The translations under genes were made by a program, and so were the position numbers. Source: an uncultured Blautia sp. (GTDB lineage Bacteria; Bacillota; Clostridia; Lachnospirales; Lachnospiraceae). Taken from it: 64,000 nt of DNA. Positions 17,110 to 27,127 of this stretch are shown piece after piece. The DNA lies in assembly GCA_934364795.1 (NCBI GenBank), contig CAKRMK010000003.1, forward strand, positions 81,770 to 145,769. Direction: 5' to 3'. The first letter of the stretch is position 1; the number at the start of each line of letters is the position of its first letter. A model generated the notes under the pieces. It did not search any database and was not told the DNA's origin. It saw only the letters and a program-made list of their open reading frames with translations.

Positions 17110-19176
17110 TCAATTGCCTGATTGTTCCTCTGATAATTCAAATATACTGTCAACTCTGTGTTTCCGGTCAACTACATTATTATACTGCAAAACTTTATAA
17201 TCATTAATGAGATTTTCATACTCTTCCGGAAGAGAATCCATTGCATACCAGTTTCCATCTGCATCACAAACAGCTCCCATTCCGATGACCGGCAGGGTTT
17301 CTTTTAACTGAAGAAGGAACTTATTATATGTTGTCATTTCCAGTCCTGCCTGTTCCAGAATATAACTTCCAAAATAGTTGGCACTCATGTCCTCTTCGCC
17401 GGATTCAGAAGGGTAATTTGTCCAGATCACATATGGAGTTTTATAGGTCTGTTGTTTTTCTACCAGATCTAAAGTACTAAAATCTTCTCCCATAACATCA
17501 CTATAAAATCCCCAGTCCAGGCTGGGCCAGTGATCACCAAACATTACAATCATGGTAGGTTCATCGACTTCTTTAAAGAAATCAAGAAGCTTCATAAATG
17601 TGTCATCTGACTTTTTCGCCAGTGACAGATAAATTTCTGCATCCGGGTATTCCTGTGCATAAGACAGCTTCACATCTGCGGTAAATTTCTTGCTTTTTTC
17701 CGGATCATAACTTCCATGATTCTGAATTGTTACACAAAACATAAACTGATTTTCATTTTCTTTATTCTTATATAATACCTTCAGTTTTTTATAAGCGGAA
17801 GAATCTCTTACATACCATCTGTAATGTTTCGGATCATCTCCCCAGTTATCTATGCTGATAAAATCCTCGAAATTCATCCAGGAGTAAACATTGACACGGT
17901 TCCATGCACTTGCCCAGGAAGGGTGTATTGCCGTAGAAGTATAGCCTTCCTGCTCCATTGTATTTGCCAGACCAAATTCATTTTCATTGCAATACAACTG
18001 ATATGCAATTCCACCATTAGGCAAAAACTCTTTGGTATTTCCAGTTAAAACTTCATATTCTGTATCAGAAGTTCCCCCTCCAAAAGCAGGTACATACAAG
18101 TAACCTTTTTTCGTATTTTCCTGTAAACTGTGAATGCCTGGAAGAATCTCTTCTGATGCCTGAAAATTGTCATACGCTTCAAAATCAGTAAGACTTTCAT
18201 TCATAATTACAATCAGATTTTTCGGCACAATCTGTGTTTTTGTTCCTTCTGAAGCATTATCGTCAGCATTTGCCTTTTCTTCTGTTGAAGCATTTTCCTG
18301 CACTGTTTCTACGATTTTATTTACCTGCTCTGTGGAATAATTCTCTGGTTTTTCAATCTCCAGATACTGTGTTTCACAGGCCAGTTTGTATATGTAACCT
18401 TTATTCGTATACTCTCCTGCAGTATCCCACTGATCAACCCTTTCACCAGCAATTGTGTTCCAGTTTTTTCCAACTCCAACAATCAAAACAGCCACTATTC
18501 CAAGACGTATCACATACCCTTTTACGTTTCTTTTTCCTGCTTCCAGTGACTGGAAAATCAGCTGATAGATAAGAAAAATCAGCATTCCCAGTAAGCAGAT
18601 TCCAGTCTCCACCGGAAGTTTAAAGCTGTAATTTCCTGCAACATCAGTTGCCGTACCAATACCAAAAACATCCATCAAAGTGAATGCATTTCCTCTGAAA
18701 GAAGTAACAAAATAATCCACTAAAGCCAGAATAAGCTGCACAATCGTATATAAAGAAATTGCAACAGAAGCCTTTCTGAAAATCATCAAAAACAGAATAT
18801 ATGCAGCATAATATAACAGCAGATTTTTCAGCAAATATTCTGTCTGCATGGAATATGTTCCCGCACCGATCAACAGCTGCACCATAAACAGCATAAGTAC
18901 AGGAGTTCCCAGAGCAGTCAGGATATTAACAGCTTTTACCCAATATTTATGACAAAATTTTCTTCTGTATTTGCCCTGAAACAGAATTAACATTAAAATT
19001 GCAACATTCTCCAGAAGCAGCAAAATCCCCTTTTTTACTCCCAGTTCTGTAAAAAATCCAACCTCTGAACTCCGTGCAAATAAGTATACACATGCATCAA
19101 TTGTAATAAGTACTACCAGCAAAAACAGAGAATAAATCTTATCAAATTTACTGGTTTTCATGTTTTCTTCTATCAT
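17110..19176 (-). CDS. LtaS/GacH-like membrane phosphoglycerol transferase (copy 1)
   Basis: A 688-residue protein with about six N-terminal membrane helices (to about residue 240) and an extracellular sulfatase-fold domain (about 315-640). Metal- and nucleophile-type residues of the LtaS family are present: Glu327 in VIMNESLTDF, Thr369 in FGGGTSDTEYEVLTG, and Asp-His in MFGDHWPS. LtaS moves glycerol-phosphate from phosphatidylglycerol; the related GacH decorates the streptococcal group A carbohydrate with glycerol-phosphate. Lying at the end of a glycosyltransferase operon, it is more likely a polysaccharide-modifying enzyme than a lipoteichoic acid synthase (inference). The start at 19176 follows AGGAAGAGGAA. 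A near-identical paralogue lies 25 bases upstream. Confidence 0.87.
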   Translation of the reverse strand: MIEENMKTSKFDKIYSLFLLVVLITIDACVYLFARSSEVGFFTELGVKKGILLLLENVAILMLILFQGKYRRKFCHKYWVKAVNILTALGTPVLMLFMVQLLIGAGTYSMQTEYLLKNLLLYYAAYILFLMIFRKASVAISLYTIVQLILALVDYFVTSFRGNAFTLMDVFGIGTATDVAGNYSFKLPVETGICLLGMLIFLIYQLIFQSLEAGKRNVKGYVIRLGIVAVLIVGVGKNWNTIAGERVDQWDTAGEYTNKGYIYKLACETQYLEIEKPENYSTEQVNKIVETVQENASTEEKANADDNASEGTKTQIVPKNLIVIMNESLTDFEAYDNFQASEEILPGIHSLQENTKKGYLYVPAFGGGTSDTEYEVLTGNTKEFLPNGGIAYQLYCNENEFGLANTMEQEGYTSTAIHPSWASAWNRVNVYSWMNFEDFISIDNWGDDPKHYRWYVRDSSAYKKLKVLYKNKENENQFMFCVTIQNHGSYDPEKSKKFTADVKLSYAQEYPDAEIYLSLAKKSDDTFMKLLDFFKEVDEPTMIVMFGDHWPSLDWGFYSDVMGEDFSTLDLVEKQQTYKTPYVIWTNYPSESGEEDMSANYFGSYILEQAGLEMTTYNKFLLQLKETLPVIGMGAVCDADGNWYAMDSLPEEYENLINDYKVLQYNNVVDRKHRVDSIFELSEEQSGN

Positions 19177-19201
19177 TTATTCCTCTTCCTATTTTCTATA
19201 A

Positions 19202-21229
19202 TCAGCCTGCCAGTTCAAATATATCATCAACTCTGTGCTTTCTGTCAACTACGTTATTGTACTGCAGGATTTTATAATCATTTACAAGATCTTTGTATTC
19301 ATCTGGAAGGTCATTTAATACATACCAGTTTCCTTCTGTATCGCATACAGCCCCGGTTCCGACTACCGGTAATTTCTCTTTTAGCTGTAAAAGGAACTTA
19401 TTGTAGGTTGTCATTTCCAGTCCGGCCTGTTCCAGGATGTAGCTTCCAAAATAATTGGTACTCATATCCTCTTCTCCGGATTCTGATGGATAATTTGTCC
19501 AGATTACATATGGAGTTTTCCTTGTCTGCTGCACACCTTCCAAATCTAATGCGTTATAATCTTTTCCCATCACATCACTGTAAAATCCATCTTCCAATTT
19601 AGGCCAGTGATCTCCAAACATAACGATCATAGTAGGTTCATCAACTTCTTTAAAATAGTCCAGTAATTTCATAAATGTTTCATCAGATTTTTTTGCTAAT
19701 GACAAATACATTTCTGCTTCTGGATAATCCTCATCGTATGATAAACTAATATCTGCTTCAAAGTTATTACTTGTTTCTTCACTATATCCACCATGATTTT
19801 GTATTGTTACGCAAAACATAAATTGATTATCATTATCTTTATTCTTACATAATTTTTTTATCATTTTAAAAGCAGACGAATCTCTTACATAATAACGATA
19901 ATACTTAGGTTCATCGCCCCAGTTTTCCAGACTTATAAAATTCTCAAAGTTCATATAGGAATAAACCTTCTGACGGTTCCATCCGCTAGCCAGCAGAGGA
20001 TGTATTGCTGTTGTTGAATACCCTTCCTCTTCCAGTGTATTTGCCATTCCATATACCTGACTTTTACAATATAACTGGTATGCAACTGCACCATTTGGGA
20101 AAAATTCTTTCGTATTTCCAGTAAGAACTTCATACTCTGTATCAGCAGTACCACCACCAAATGCAGGCACGTACAAATACCCTTTTTTTGTATTTTCACT
20201 TAAACTATGTATCCCTGCAAGTATTTCATCTGACGCCTGAAAATTTTCAAATTCTTCAAAATCAGCAAGACTTTCATTCATAATTACAATGAGATTTTTA
20301 GGAACAATTTTATCTTTTTCAGAATTCAGCTGACTACTTTTTTCTTCCACAAAAGCCACAATTTCTTGTACACGTTCAGTAGAATATCCTTCTGGTTTTT
20401 CAATCTCCAAATACTGTGATTCACACGCTAATTCATATATAAATCCCTTGCTTTTATAATCTTCCACAGTTTCCCATTGTCCTACACCTTCAGACGCAAG
20501 AGCACTCCAGCCTCTCCATATTCCCACAAAAACAATTGCAAAAATTGACAGTCTGATCATATAGCCTTTTGCATTTCTTTTTCCAACTTCCAGACATTGA
20601 AAAACAACCTGATATGCAAGAAAAATCACTACTCCTAACAAGCATATTCCCATTTTTACAGGCAGCTTTAAAGTATAGTTTTCTGCCACGTTAGCCGCTG
20701 TTCCAATATTAAATACATCCATCAGCATAAGTGCATTTCCGCGGAATAACGTTACAAAATAATCAGCCACCGCTACAAATACTAATACTATAGTATACAA
20801 AGATATTGTTACAGATACTTTTCGACAAATTAAAAGCATCAGCATATACAATAAATAATACAAGACTAAATTTTTCACATAATAATCAGACTGAACTAAA
20901 AAACTGTTTTCACTGATTATTAACTGTACCAAAATAAAAACACCAACCGGAGTCAGCAGTGCTGTTACTATATTCACCAATTTAATTACAAAATTCTTGT
21001 GCCAAAGTTTCTTCCACTTGTTTTGTCCGAATACCAGAGCAAAAATCACAACATGTTCCAACACTATTACAATTGTTTTTTTTGTTCCAAGTTCTGTAAA
21101 AAATCCTACTTCTGAATTTATCGCAGTAAGTAAAATACCAACATCCACAACTCCTAATAATAAAAAAATTACAATAGCCGACAGAACTTTTGATTTACTT
21201 TTCTTCGTATTTTGATCCATCAAATTCAC
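19202..21229 (-). CDS. LtaS/GacH-like membrane phosphoglycerol transferase (copy 2)
   Basis: A 675-residue paralogue of the downstream gene with the same layout: about six membrane helices, then a sulfatase-fold domain with IMNESLADF, FGGGTADTEYEVLTG and MFGDHWP. The last 130 residues are almost the same as copy 1, while the region just outside the membrane (about 280-310) lacks the Glu/Ala-rich insert of copy 1. The start is GTG 21229, 5 bases after AAGGA; an ATG at 21220 is too far from it. Two copies may act on different positions or different polymers. The N-terminal half is visibly richer in A and T codons than copy 1. Confidence 0.87.
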   Translation of the reverse strand: MNLMDQNTKKSKSKVLSAIVIFLLLGVVDVGILLTAINSEVGFFTELGTKKTIVIVLEHVVIFALVFGQNKWKKLWHKNFVIKLVNIVTALLTPVGVFILVQLIISENSFLVQSDYYVKNLVLYYLLYMLMLLICRKVSVTISLYTIVLVFVAVADYFVTLFRGNALMLMDVFNIGTAANVAENYTLKLPVKMGICLLGVVIFLAYQVVFQCLEVGKRNAKGYMIRLSIFAIVFVGIWRGWSALASEGVGQWETVEDYKSKGFIYELACESQYLEIEKPEGYSTERVQEIVAFVEEKSSQLNSEKDKIVPKNLIVIMNESLADFEEFENFQASDEILAGIHSLSENTKKGYLYVPAFGGGTADTEYEVLTGNTKEFFPNGAVAYQLYCKSQVYGMANTLEEEGYSTTAIHPLLASGWNRQKVYSYMNFENFISLENWGDEPKYYRYYVRDSSAFKMIKKLCKNKDNDNQFMFCVTIQNHGGYSEETSNNFEADISLSYDEDYPEAEMYLSLAKKSDETFMKLLDYFKEVDEPTMIVMFGDHWPKLEDGFYSDVMGKDYNALDLEGVQQTRKTPYVIWTNYPSESGEEDMSTNYFGSYILEQAGLEMTTYNKFLLQLKEKLPVVGTGAVCDTEGNWYVLNDLPDEYKDLVNDYKILQYNNVVDRKHRVDDIFELAG

Positions 21230-21286
21230 CGTTTTCCTTAGTTAATCAACCAATAACTATTATCTCCTATACTTTCTGACATACAA

Positions 21287-21318
21287 CAGGGCTGTCTATT
21301 ATCTGACAGCCCCATTTT
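21287..21318. terminator. Hairpin between the GT fusion gene and the phosphoglycerol transferases
   Basis: GGGCTGTC (21289-21296) pairs with GACAGCCC (21305-21312) around an 8-base loop. For minus-strand transcripts the tail is only mildly U-rich, so partial termination or a processing point within the operon is likelier than a full stop. Confidence 0.6.
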
Positions 21319-21370
21319 AACTCATTGTGAAATGTTAAATTTGATATTAGCAAACATTCCATGACTCATA

Positions 21371-24300
21371 TCATTTATTTAAAACTTCTGCAAATACATC
21401 AATATAACTGTCAACCATTTTATCCTGGTTGTAATTCATAATACTTGTCAAAGAAATAGCTCCCCGCTTTTCTTTCCATACAGCTATGTTATTAACCATT
21501 TCAGTCATTGCATCAACCATATCATCAACAGCTTTCGGATTCACTGCATTCATATCTGCTAATAATTTCTCTGCTGGGACAGATGCTATGTCTTCTTCCG
21601 GATTCGGTATTAAAATTCCATTTTCACCATTTTTTACCAGCTCTTTTCCGCTACCGCATAAAGAATGAATGATTGGGAGTCCTGTATATAAGGCCTCTGT
21701 TGCAGCAATACTCCATCCCTCAAAGAAAGATGGCATAACAAAGATATCTGCCGCTTTGTACAAATCACCAATCTCCCTGTGATAATTCAGCTTAATGATA
21801 TGACTTTTACATGCTGTCGCTTCAATAAAATCAGATACAACTCCGTCATAAAATTCACTTAACACATTTCCAACCAGAATCAAATAAGAATCTGGATCGA
21901 CTGTCATATTAAATCTCTCAAAAGCTTTCACTAAGCCCATCTGATTTTTTCTGCTGTCAATACTGCTGACATTTATAAAAACAGTACTTTTTTCAGGAAT
22001 TCCCAGTAAACTTCTTGTATAGTTCCTGTCATATCCTTTCACTTTATGAGGATCTGCTGCATTTCCTACAACCACAATTTTGTCTGAGGATGTTCCAAGA
22101 ACTCTCTTTTCATATATTTCTTTGACAATACTTGAAACAGCTATCATTTTTTCAAAATTTTTGCTTAACTTTTTCTCTGCTTTCAAAAATGCCTCATTTT
22201 GGAACACATACATATTATGAATCACTTCTACTATTGGAATATTATTAGCAACTACAATATCCAACATTTTCTTTGTGTAATGTGTATTAATAAGGATCGG
22301 CTTTTCTTCTTTTATGTACTGCTCAAATTTTTTGGAATCTCCAGCAAAATCAACAACTGTATATCCTTCTGCACTCAGCTTCCTTGCAACTTCACCACCC
22401 GTTGTTGTACATAACACCCTAACCTCAATTCCCCGCATGGAAAATTCTCTTACCAGATGTGCAACAACTTGTTCCAGTCCGCCTTTATCCAAAGAATCCA
22501 CCATCACCCCAACATATCCCTTTTTCAATACTGCTGGAGTCTCTATTTCTCTTTTTACAAGTGTTGGCGGGAATTTTCTTTCCTTGTGTTGTAATTTAAA
22601 GTCTGGTCTGTCAACCAAAATATCCTGTGCAATTCCATTTAAAAAGGCAATTATATTTTTTACAGCACCTGTAGTTGAATAGTACTCAATATAAGCATTA
22701 AGAATATTCTCTACATTTCCAATATTTTCAATTGTCTTTATACCAAGAAGCTTCTCTCCATAATAATAGCTGCTAACAAATGGAAGGGCATTCCTCATAT
22801 CCTGATCTGCAACCATGATCCATCTTCCAATATTCCATCCAAGTAAGATATATGGCATGATATCAATGTCATTTTTCAGCGGCGGAATAAACATTGCATT
22901 CCATGATGCATATACAAACATCTGATTTCCAAATTCTCTTTTTCCCATGAAAATAACATTTTCACAAGCTTTAGAAATTTTTTCCTGGGCTTCTGTTTCT
23001 CCCTCATTCAGGAGACAGAAGCTAAATAAAATATTTGGATTTGCTGAAATAAATTCAATTGTTTTCTCTACATCAATATCATTTAGATCAATATGAGTTC
23101 CCAGTACACTCATATTTACAAACTTAGCAGGATATTCCCAGAAAAGGCCCTCAATATAAGTCTGGCGTACTTTCTTCGCCAATGTATTCACATTAAATCC
23201 CTGGTAAATATTTGCTCGATTTTCGATCTGACCGTTATTATTTACCCAAACGCGGTAATATCCATTCTCTAAGTCCACTGCAAATTCTTTATCTTTTAGT
23301 GCTTTAATTTGCGCCTTATCTACAAACCTTACAGTTTTGGAACTCTTCTCTTTATATGAATAATTAAGATCATTCAAATTCTTTTCTAATAATTCACAAC
23401 CCTCTGCCTTTGGTTCAATTACTACATTCCAGCTCTTCTTTGCAAACTCATCTTTTAGCTGGCTGTACTCAATCATTTTTTTGGTTCGTTTTGAATGTTC
23501 CTCTAATTTATTTTTCAATAAATCTTCACTCATTGTATTTTCATGTACACGATAGCAATACAATGGAGTTTTATTATTCAAGTGAACAATTTCGCCAAAT
23601 GTTCGCAGTCTGATCCAGAAGTCATAATCTTCCAGACCTTCAAGATCTGCTGAATACTGACCCTTTAAGGCTTTTACAGGTGCAGCCTTATACATAAAGC
23701 ATGCATTGATAAAATTATCTGCCTCTGCATCTAACGCATCAGTACAATGTGGAAGTCTCATGATATATGGCAGTTGTGGATCTCTGTTCATTTCACGATA
23801 TCCAGTAGTCTTATATTTACCATTTTCATCAATAATCGCAACATCCGCATATACCATAACTGCATCTGGCTCTTCCAAAAGTTTATGTACTAATGTTGAT
23901 AACATTTCTTTTTCCATTACATTATCAGCAGAAGTCCAGGTTATAAACTCTCCAGTTGCAAGATTATGTAAATTAGTTAAACCATTTGGTAACCTTTGGT
24001 TATCCTGTGTATAAATTTTAATTCTTGGATCATTATTATAGTCTTTTAATATATCCAATAATCCGTCTGTTGAGCCATCATTTAATATGATTAATTCCCA
24101 ATTTGAATAAGTCTGATTCTGAACACCCTTAATGGCATCTTTAATAAAGGCTGCATGATTATATACTGGTAGCAAAACAGAAATCAGCGGCTCATCAGCA
24201 TATACCGGCAAGTTTACAGGAGCCTCTAAAACGTCCTGTGTGTCAATTACACAACGTTCGGAGGATGCTGTGGTGGAAACCCCAACTCTCGCAATCTGAA

Positions 24301-25759
24301 CTAAATTATCAATAGTTCGCGCATACTGAGCCACTTTAAAATTCATTCTGTAGTTATCAATTAGTAAATCATACTTCTTTCCTACAAGCCTTAAAGCCAT
24401 CTTTACAAGTATCTTTATCTTGTTTATAAACGGCTCCTGAACCAATGCACCTACAACTGCATGAACTGCAACAACTTTACTAAACCATTTGGCAGTAAAA
24501 ATATTACATATTCCGGCTGTAGCTCCTGTTATTTGCGGTAATATTTCACCACAGGTCTTGTCAATTTTGGAGCGGTACATTTCATTTTCTTCATTTTTCT
24601 TGCTTAAGGTCACGTTTAATTCTTTATTTTTATTTGAAATATCAGAAATGCACTCTTCTTTTTCTCTGATTGTGTTTTCTTTGTCTTCGATTGTAATTTC
24701 TTTTTCTTTGATTGCAACTTCTTTTTCTTCAATAAGCGCTTCTAATTTTTTCTTTTCTTTTTCAAAATCCTGAATGCGCTCCTGATATTTTTCAATTTCC
24801 GCAGTTAAATTCTGAATTTTACTGTCAGACAGATTTTTTTCCGACTTGTATCTTTCTATTTCAGCAACGAACTGTTTTTGTTCCTCTTCTTTTAACTCCT
24901 GATTTTCTTTTATTCTTTTTCTCAAAGAGAAGTTTTCTGCAGATTTTGCAAAAAACTGCTCCAATTCTATAGCTGGAGAACTGGTTTCTTCACTTCTTAC
25001 AGACTGTACTTTTTCTTCTGTCTCCTCAGCTTTTCCTACAATATATGCAATTAAATAACTCTCATTTGGTGGCATTATACCATCATCAACTATAGATTTA
25101 TATATTTTTCTGTTTGGATCTTTTAAGAATGTAGATTCAAAATGCCATATGGAAATACTTGAAGCAGCATATCCGAGTACTCTTCCGGACAATCCTGCTT
25201 TTTGGGCTATATCCAGATAATTTCTCCGCATATATTCCTGTCCATATTCCCATCTTCCCTCACCTTCCAAATTATATCTCATAAGAAGATAAGAAATACT
25301 ATCTGGATTAGGGACTAAGAAAATAAACTTATTTTTCATTACGTTGCAAATCTGTTCGAAAATCTTCTGAAGATTTTCGTCATTGAAATGCTCCATAACA
25401 CCACTGTTCCATACAAAATCATATTTAGATGTCACAGAACTTAGATCAAATAAATCTGCCTCTATAAATTCACCGTTTAAATTATATTTTTCAAATGTTT
25501 GCCTTGATTTTTCTAATGCCCCAGTACTGAAATCCAGCAATGCAACATTATATCCTTTCTGGGCAAGGCATGCAGATAAATGACCGCTTCCTGAACCTAA
25601 CTCCAGCAGTCTTGCAGGTGGATATATCTTTTCTTTCTGTAAAAGCTTATATATCTCTTCTGCATATAAACGTTCATCGTCATTAATTTCAATTGTATAA
25701 TCTAAACTTACATTGTCCCAGGTTTCTTTCGTGGGCATTCCCTCTACAGTATTGCTCAT
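21371..25759 (-). CDS. Methyltransferase / coiled-coil / GT2 / GT4 fusion protein, polysaccharide assembly
   Basis: A 1462-residue multidomain protein. Residues about 40-245 form a class I SAM methyltransferase (motif I LLELGSGSGH at 51-60, then ALLDFSTG). Residues about 275-400 are a highly charged heptad-rich coiled coil of Glu/Lys/Ile. Residues about 523-745 are a GT2 domain (ISVLLPVYNHAAF, ILNDGSTDG, an ADN in place of DXD near 612, and the ED catalytic-base motif in LEGLEDYDFW). Residues about 840-1070 are not clearly recognised but look like part of a degenerate GT-B fold. Residues about 1079-1462 are a GT4 domain with the E-x7-E motif (SFFEGWSIAATEALY). It lies 19 bases downstream of the Wzt-like ATPase. 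In O9a-type systems a methyltransferase with a coiled-coil ruler caps the chain; this fusion may do the same (inference). Confidence 0.88.
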   Translation of the reverse strand: MSNTVEGMPTKETWDNVSLDYTIEINDDERLYAEEIYKLLQKEKIYPPARLLELGSGSGHLSACLAQKGYNVALLDFSTGALEKSRQTFEKYNLNGEFIEADLFDLSSVTSKYDFVWNSGVMEHFNDENLQKIFEQICNVMKNKFIFLVPNPDSISYLLMRYNLEGEGRWEYGQEYMRRNYLDIAQKAGLSGRVLGYAASSISIWHFESTFLKDPNRKIYKSIVDDGIMPPNESYLIAYIVGKAEETEEKVQSVRSEETSSPAIELEQFFAKSAENFSLRKRIKENQELKEEEQKQFVAEIERYKSEKNLSDSKIQNLTAEIEKYQERIQDFEKEKKKLEALIEEKEVAIKEKEITIEDKENTIREKEECISDISNKNKELNVTLSKKNEENEMYRSKIDKTCGEILPQITGATAGICNIFTAKWFSKVVAVHAVVGALVQEPFINKIKILVKMALRLVGKKYDLLIDNYRMNFKVAQYARTIDNLVQIARVGVSTTASSERCVIDTQDVLEAPVNLPVYADEPLISVLLPVYNHAAFIKDAIKGVQNQTYSNWELIILNDGSTDGLLDILKDYNNDPRIKIYTQDNQRLPNGLTNLHNLATGEFITWTSADNVMEKEMLSTLVHKLLEEPDAVMVYADVAIIDENGKYKTTGYREMNRDPQLPYIMRLPHCTDALDAEADNFINACFMYKAAPVKALKGQYSADLEGLEDYDFWIRLRTFGEIVHLNNKTPLYCYRVHENTMSEDLLKNKLEEHSKRTKKMIEYSQLKDEFAKKSWNVVIEPKAEGCELLEKNLNDLNYSYKEKSSKTVRFVDKAQIKALKDKEFAVDLENGYYRVWVNNNGQIENRANIYQGFNVNTLAKKVRQTYIEGLFWEYPAKFVNMSVLGTHIDLNDIDVEKTIEFISANPNILFSFCLLNEGETEAQEKISKACENVIFMGKREFGNQMFVYASWNAMFIPPLKNDIDIMPYILLGWNIGRWIMVADQDMRNALPFVSSYYYGEKLLGIKTIENIGNVENILNAYIEYYSTTGAVKNIIAFLNGIAQDILVDRPDFKLQHKERKFPPTLVKREIETPAVLKKGYVGVMVDSLDKGGLEQVVAHLVREFSMRGIEVRVLCTTTGGEVARKLSAEGYTVVDFAGDSKKFEQYIKEEKPILINTHYTKKMLDIVVANNIPIVEVIHNMYVFQNEAFLKAEKKLSKNFEKMIAVSSIVKEIYEKRVLGTSSDKIVVVGNAADPHKVKGYDRNYTRSLLGIPEKSTVFINVSSIDSRKNQMGLVKAFERFNMTVDPDSYLILVGNVLSEFYDGVVSDFIEATACKSHIIKLNYHREIGDLYKAADIFVMPSFFEGWSIAATEALYTGLPIIHSLCGSGKELVKNGENGILIPNPEEDIASVPAEKLLADMNAVNPKAVDDMVDAMTEMVNNIAVWKEKRGAISLTSIMNYNQDKMVDSYIDVFAEVLNK

Positions 25760-25778
25760 TATCGCTTTCCTTTCCTAT

Positions 25779-27125
25779 TTAGACAGACCATGTATGTTCC
25801 ATTTGGAATAAACCAAATTCTTTATTTGAATATTTAGAAAACATATGAATCTGTTTTCCATACCTGATTTCATCATAAACCTCTGAATTTTTGGAATAAA
25901 CACCTGCGTTAATCCAATATTTTCCCTCAAGTAATCTTATGTTTTTCAGCTGTAATTCCACAGTGCGTGTTCCATTAATTGTAATTAACTCATTTTTCTC
26001 TGTATAAATGTCCGTTCCATAACAATATACATCATCATCACGCCAAACACTAACAGCAAAACGAACAGGAATATCTTTCTCTTTACTTGAAAGCGTACAT
26101 TTTATTCTTAATGTATCCCCTGTTTCATATACCTTCTTCTCTTCATTATCTGCGTTGCAGACAGAAAGTTTTTCTATTATTACCTTTCTGTTTCCAATTC
26201 TGACTAAATGCTCATCATAATCACGGTTTTCAACAGAAACGGTTTCTGCTGTTGTACTAGATTCTGCAACTTCTGTTTTAATGTTTTCCGTTTTTGCTTC
26301 TTCTATTTTAACTTCTGGTTTATTAGTTTTCCTGGCTAAATTTTCCGTTTTTGACTCTTTTGCCTCTTCTTCATACCGCTGTTTTCTTTTTTCTTCCATT
26401 TCCTGGAAATAGTGTGCATTAACTACTCTAGGATTTCCATCTTCAGCGATTTTACCATCTCGAATCCAGATACTTCTGTCACAAATCTGTTCAATTTGTT
26501 CAAGAGAATGAGAGACAATAACAATTGTTGTTCCCTGTTGTTTAATTTCCTGCAATTTTTCAAAACATTTTTTCTGAAAGCTTACATCACCAACACCAAG
26601 AATTTCATCGATCAATAAAACTTCAGCTTCTACATTAATCGCAACAGAAAAAGCCAATCGCATATACATTCCAGATGAATAAGTTCTTACCGGATTTTCA
26701 ATAAATTCTTCCAATTCAGAAAACTCAATAATCTTATCTACTTTCCTGTCTATTTCCTTTTTAGTAAGTCCAAATACAGACGCATTCAGATATATATTTT
26801 CCCTTCCACTCATGTCAGGATGAAAACCTGCTCCAAGTTCCAGAAGGCTTGACACTTTTCCTTTAATCTTTATGCTTCCGGTATCTGGGAAAATAATTCT
26901 GGTTAACATTTTTAAAGTGGTACTTTTTCCACACCCATTTTTTCCAATTAATCCAACAGCTTCACCTTTTTTTACATTAAAAGAGATGCCGTTTAATACA
27001 TCTCTTTTCTGATATTTCGCCTTTCCCAAAATGGATAAGCGGTCTTTTAATGTTTTTCCTTTGTCATAATATACCTTAAAGCTTTTGGTAATATTATCTA
27101 CTTCAATAGCATTTTCTTCATGCAT
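25779..27125 (-). CDS. Wzt/TagH-like ABC ATPase with C-terminal carbohydrate-binding domain
   Basis: A 448-residue ATPase that powers export of a lipid-linked polysaccharide. Walker A is GLIGKNGCGKSTT (about 58-70), the signature YSSGMYMRLAFSVA, and Walker B EVLLIDEILGVGD. After a charged Lys/Glu linker (about 240-305) comes a beta-rich domain of about 140 residues (from RIGNRKVIIEKL to the end) of the Wzt C-terminal type. In O9a and similar systems that domain recognises the chemically capped end of the finished chain. Plain TagH proteins lack it. Only 2 bases separate it from the permease gene. Presence of the tail, with a methyltransferase encoded next door, supports cap-dependent export. 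Confidence 0.9.
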   Translation of the reverse strand: MHEENAIEVDNITKSFKVYYDKGKTLKDRLSILGKAKYQKRDVLNGISFNVKKGEAVGLIGKNGCGKSTTLKMLTRIIFPDTGSIKIKGKVSSLLELGAGFHPDMSGRENIYLNASVFGLTKKEIDRKVDKIIEFSELEEFIENPVRTYSSGMYMRLAFSVAINVEAEVLLIDEILGVGDVSFQKKCFEKLQEIKQQGTTIVIVSHSLEQIEQICDRSIWIRDGKIAEDGNPRVVNAHYFQEMEEKRKQRYEEEAKESKTENLARKTNKPEVKIEEAKTENIKTEVAESSTTAETVSVENRDYDEHLVRIGNRKVIIEKLSVCNADNEEKKVYETGDTLRIKCTLSSKEKDIPVRFAVSVWRDDDVYCYGTDIYTEKNELITINGTRTVELQLKNIRLLEGKYWINAGVYSKNSEVYDEIRYGKQIHMFSKYSNKEFGLFQMEHTWSV

Positions 27126-27127
27126 AT

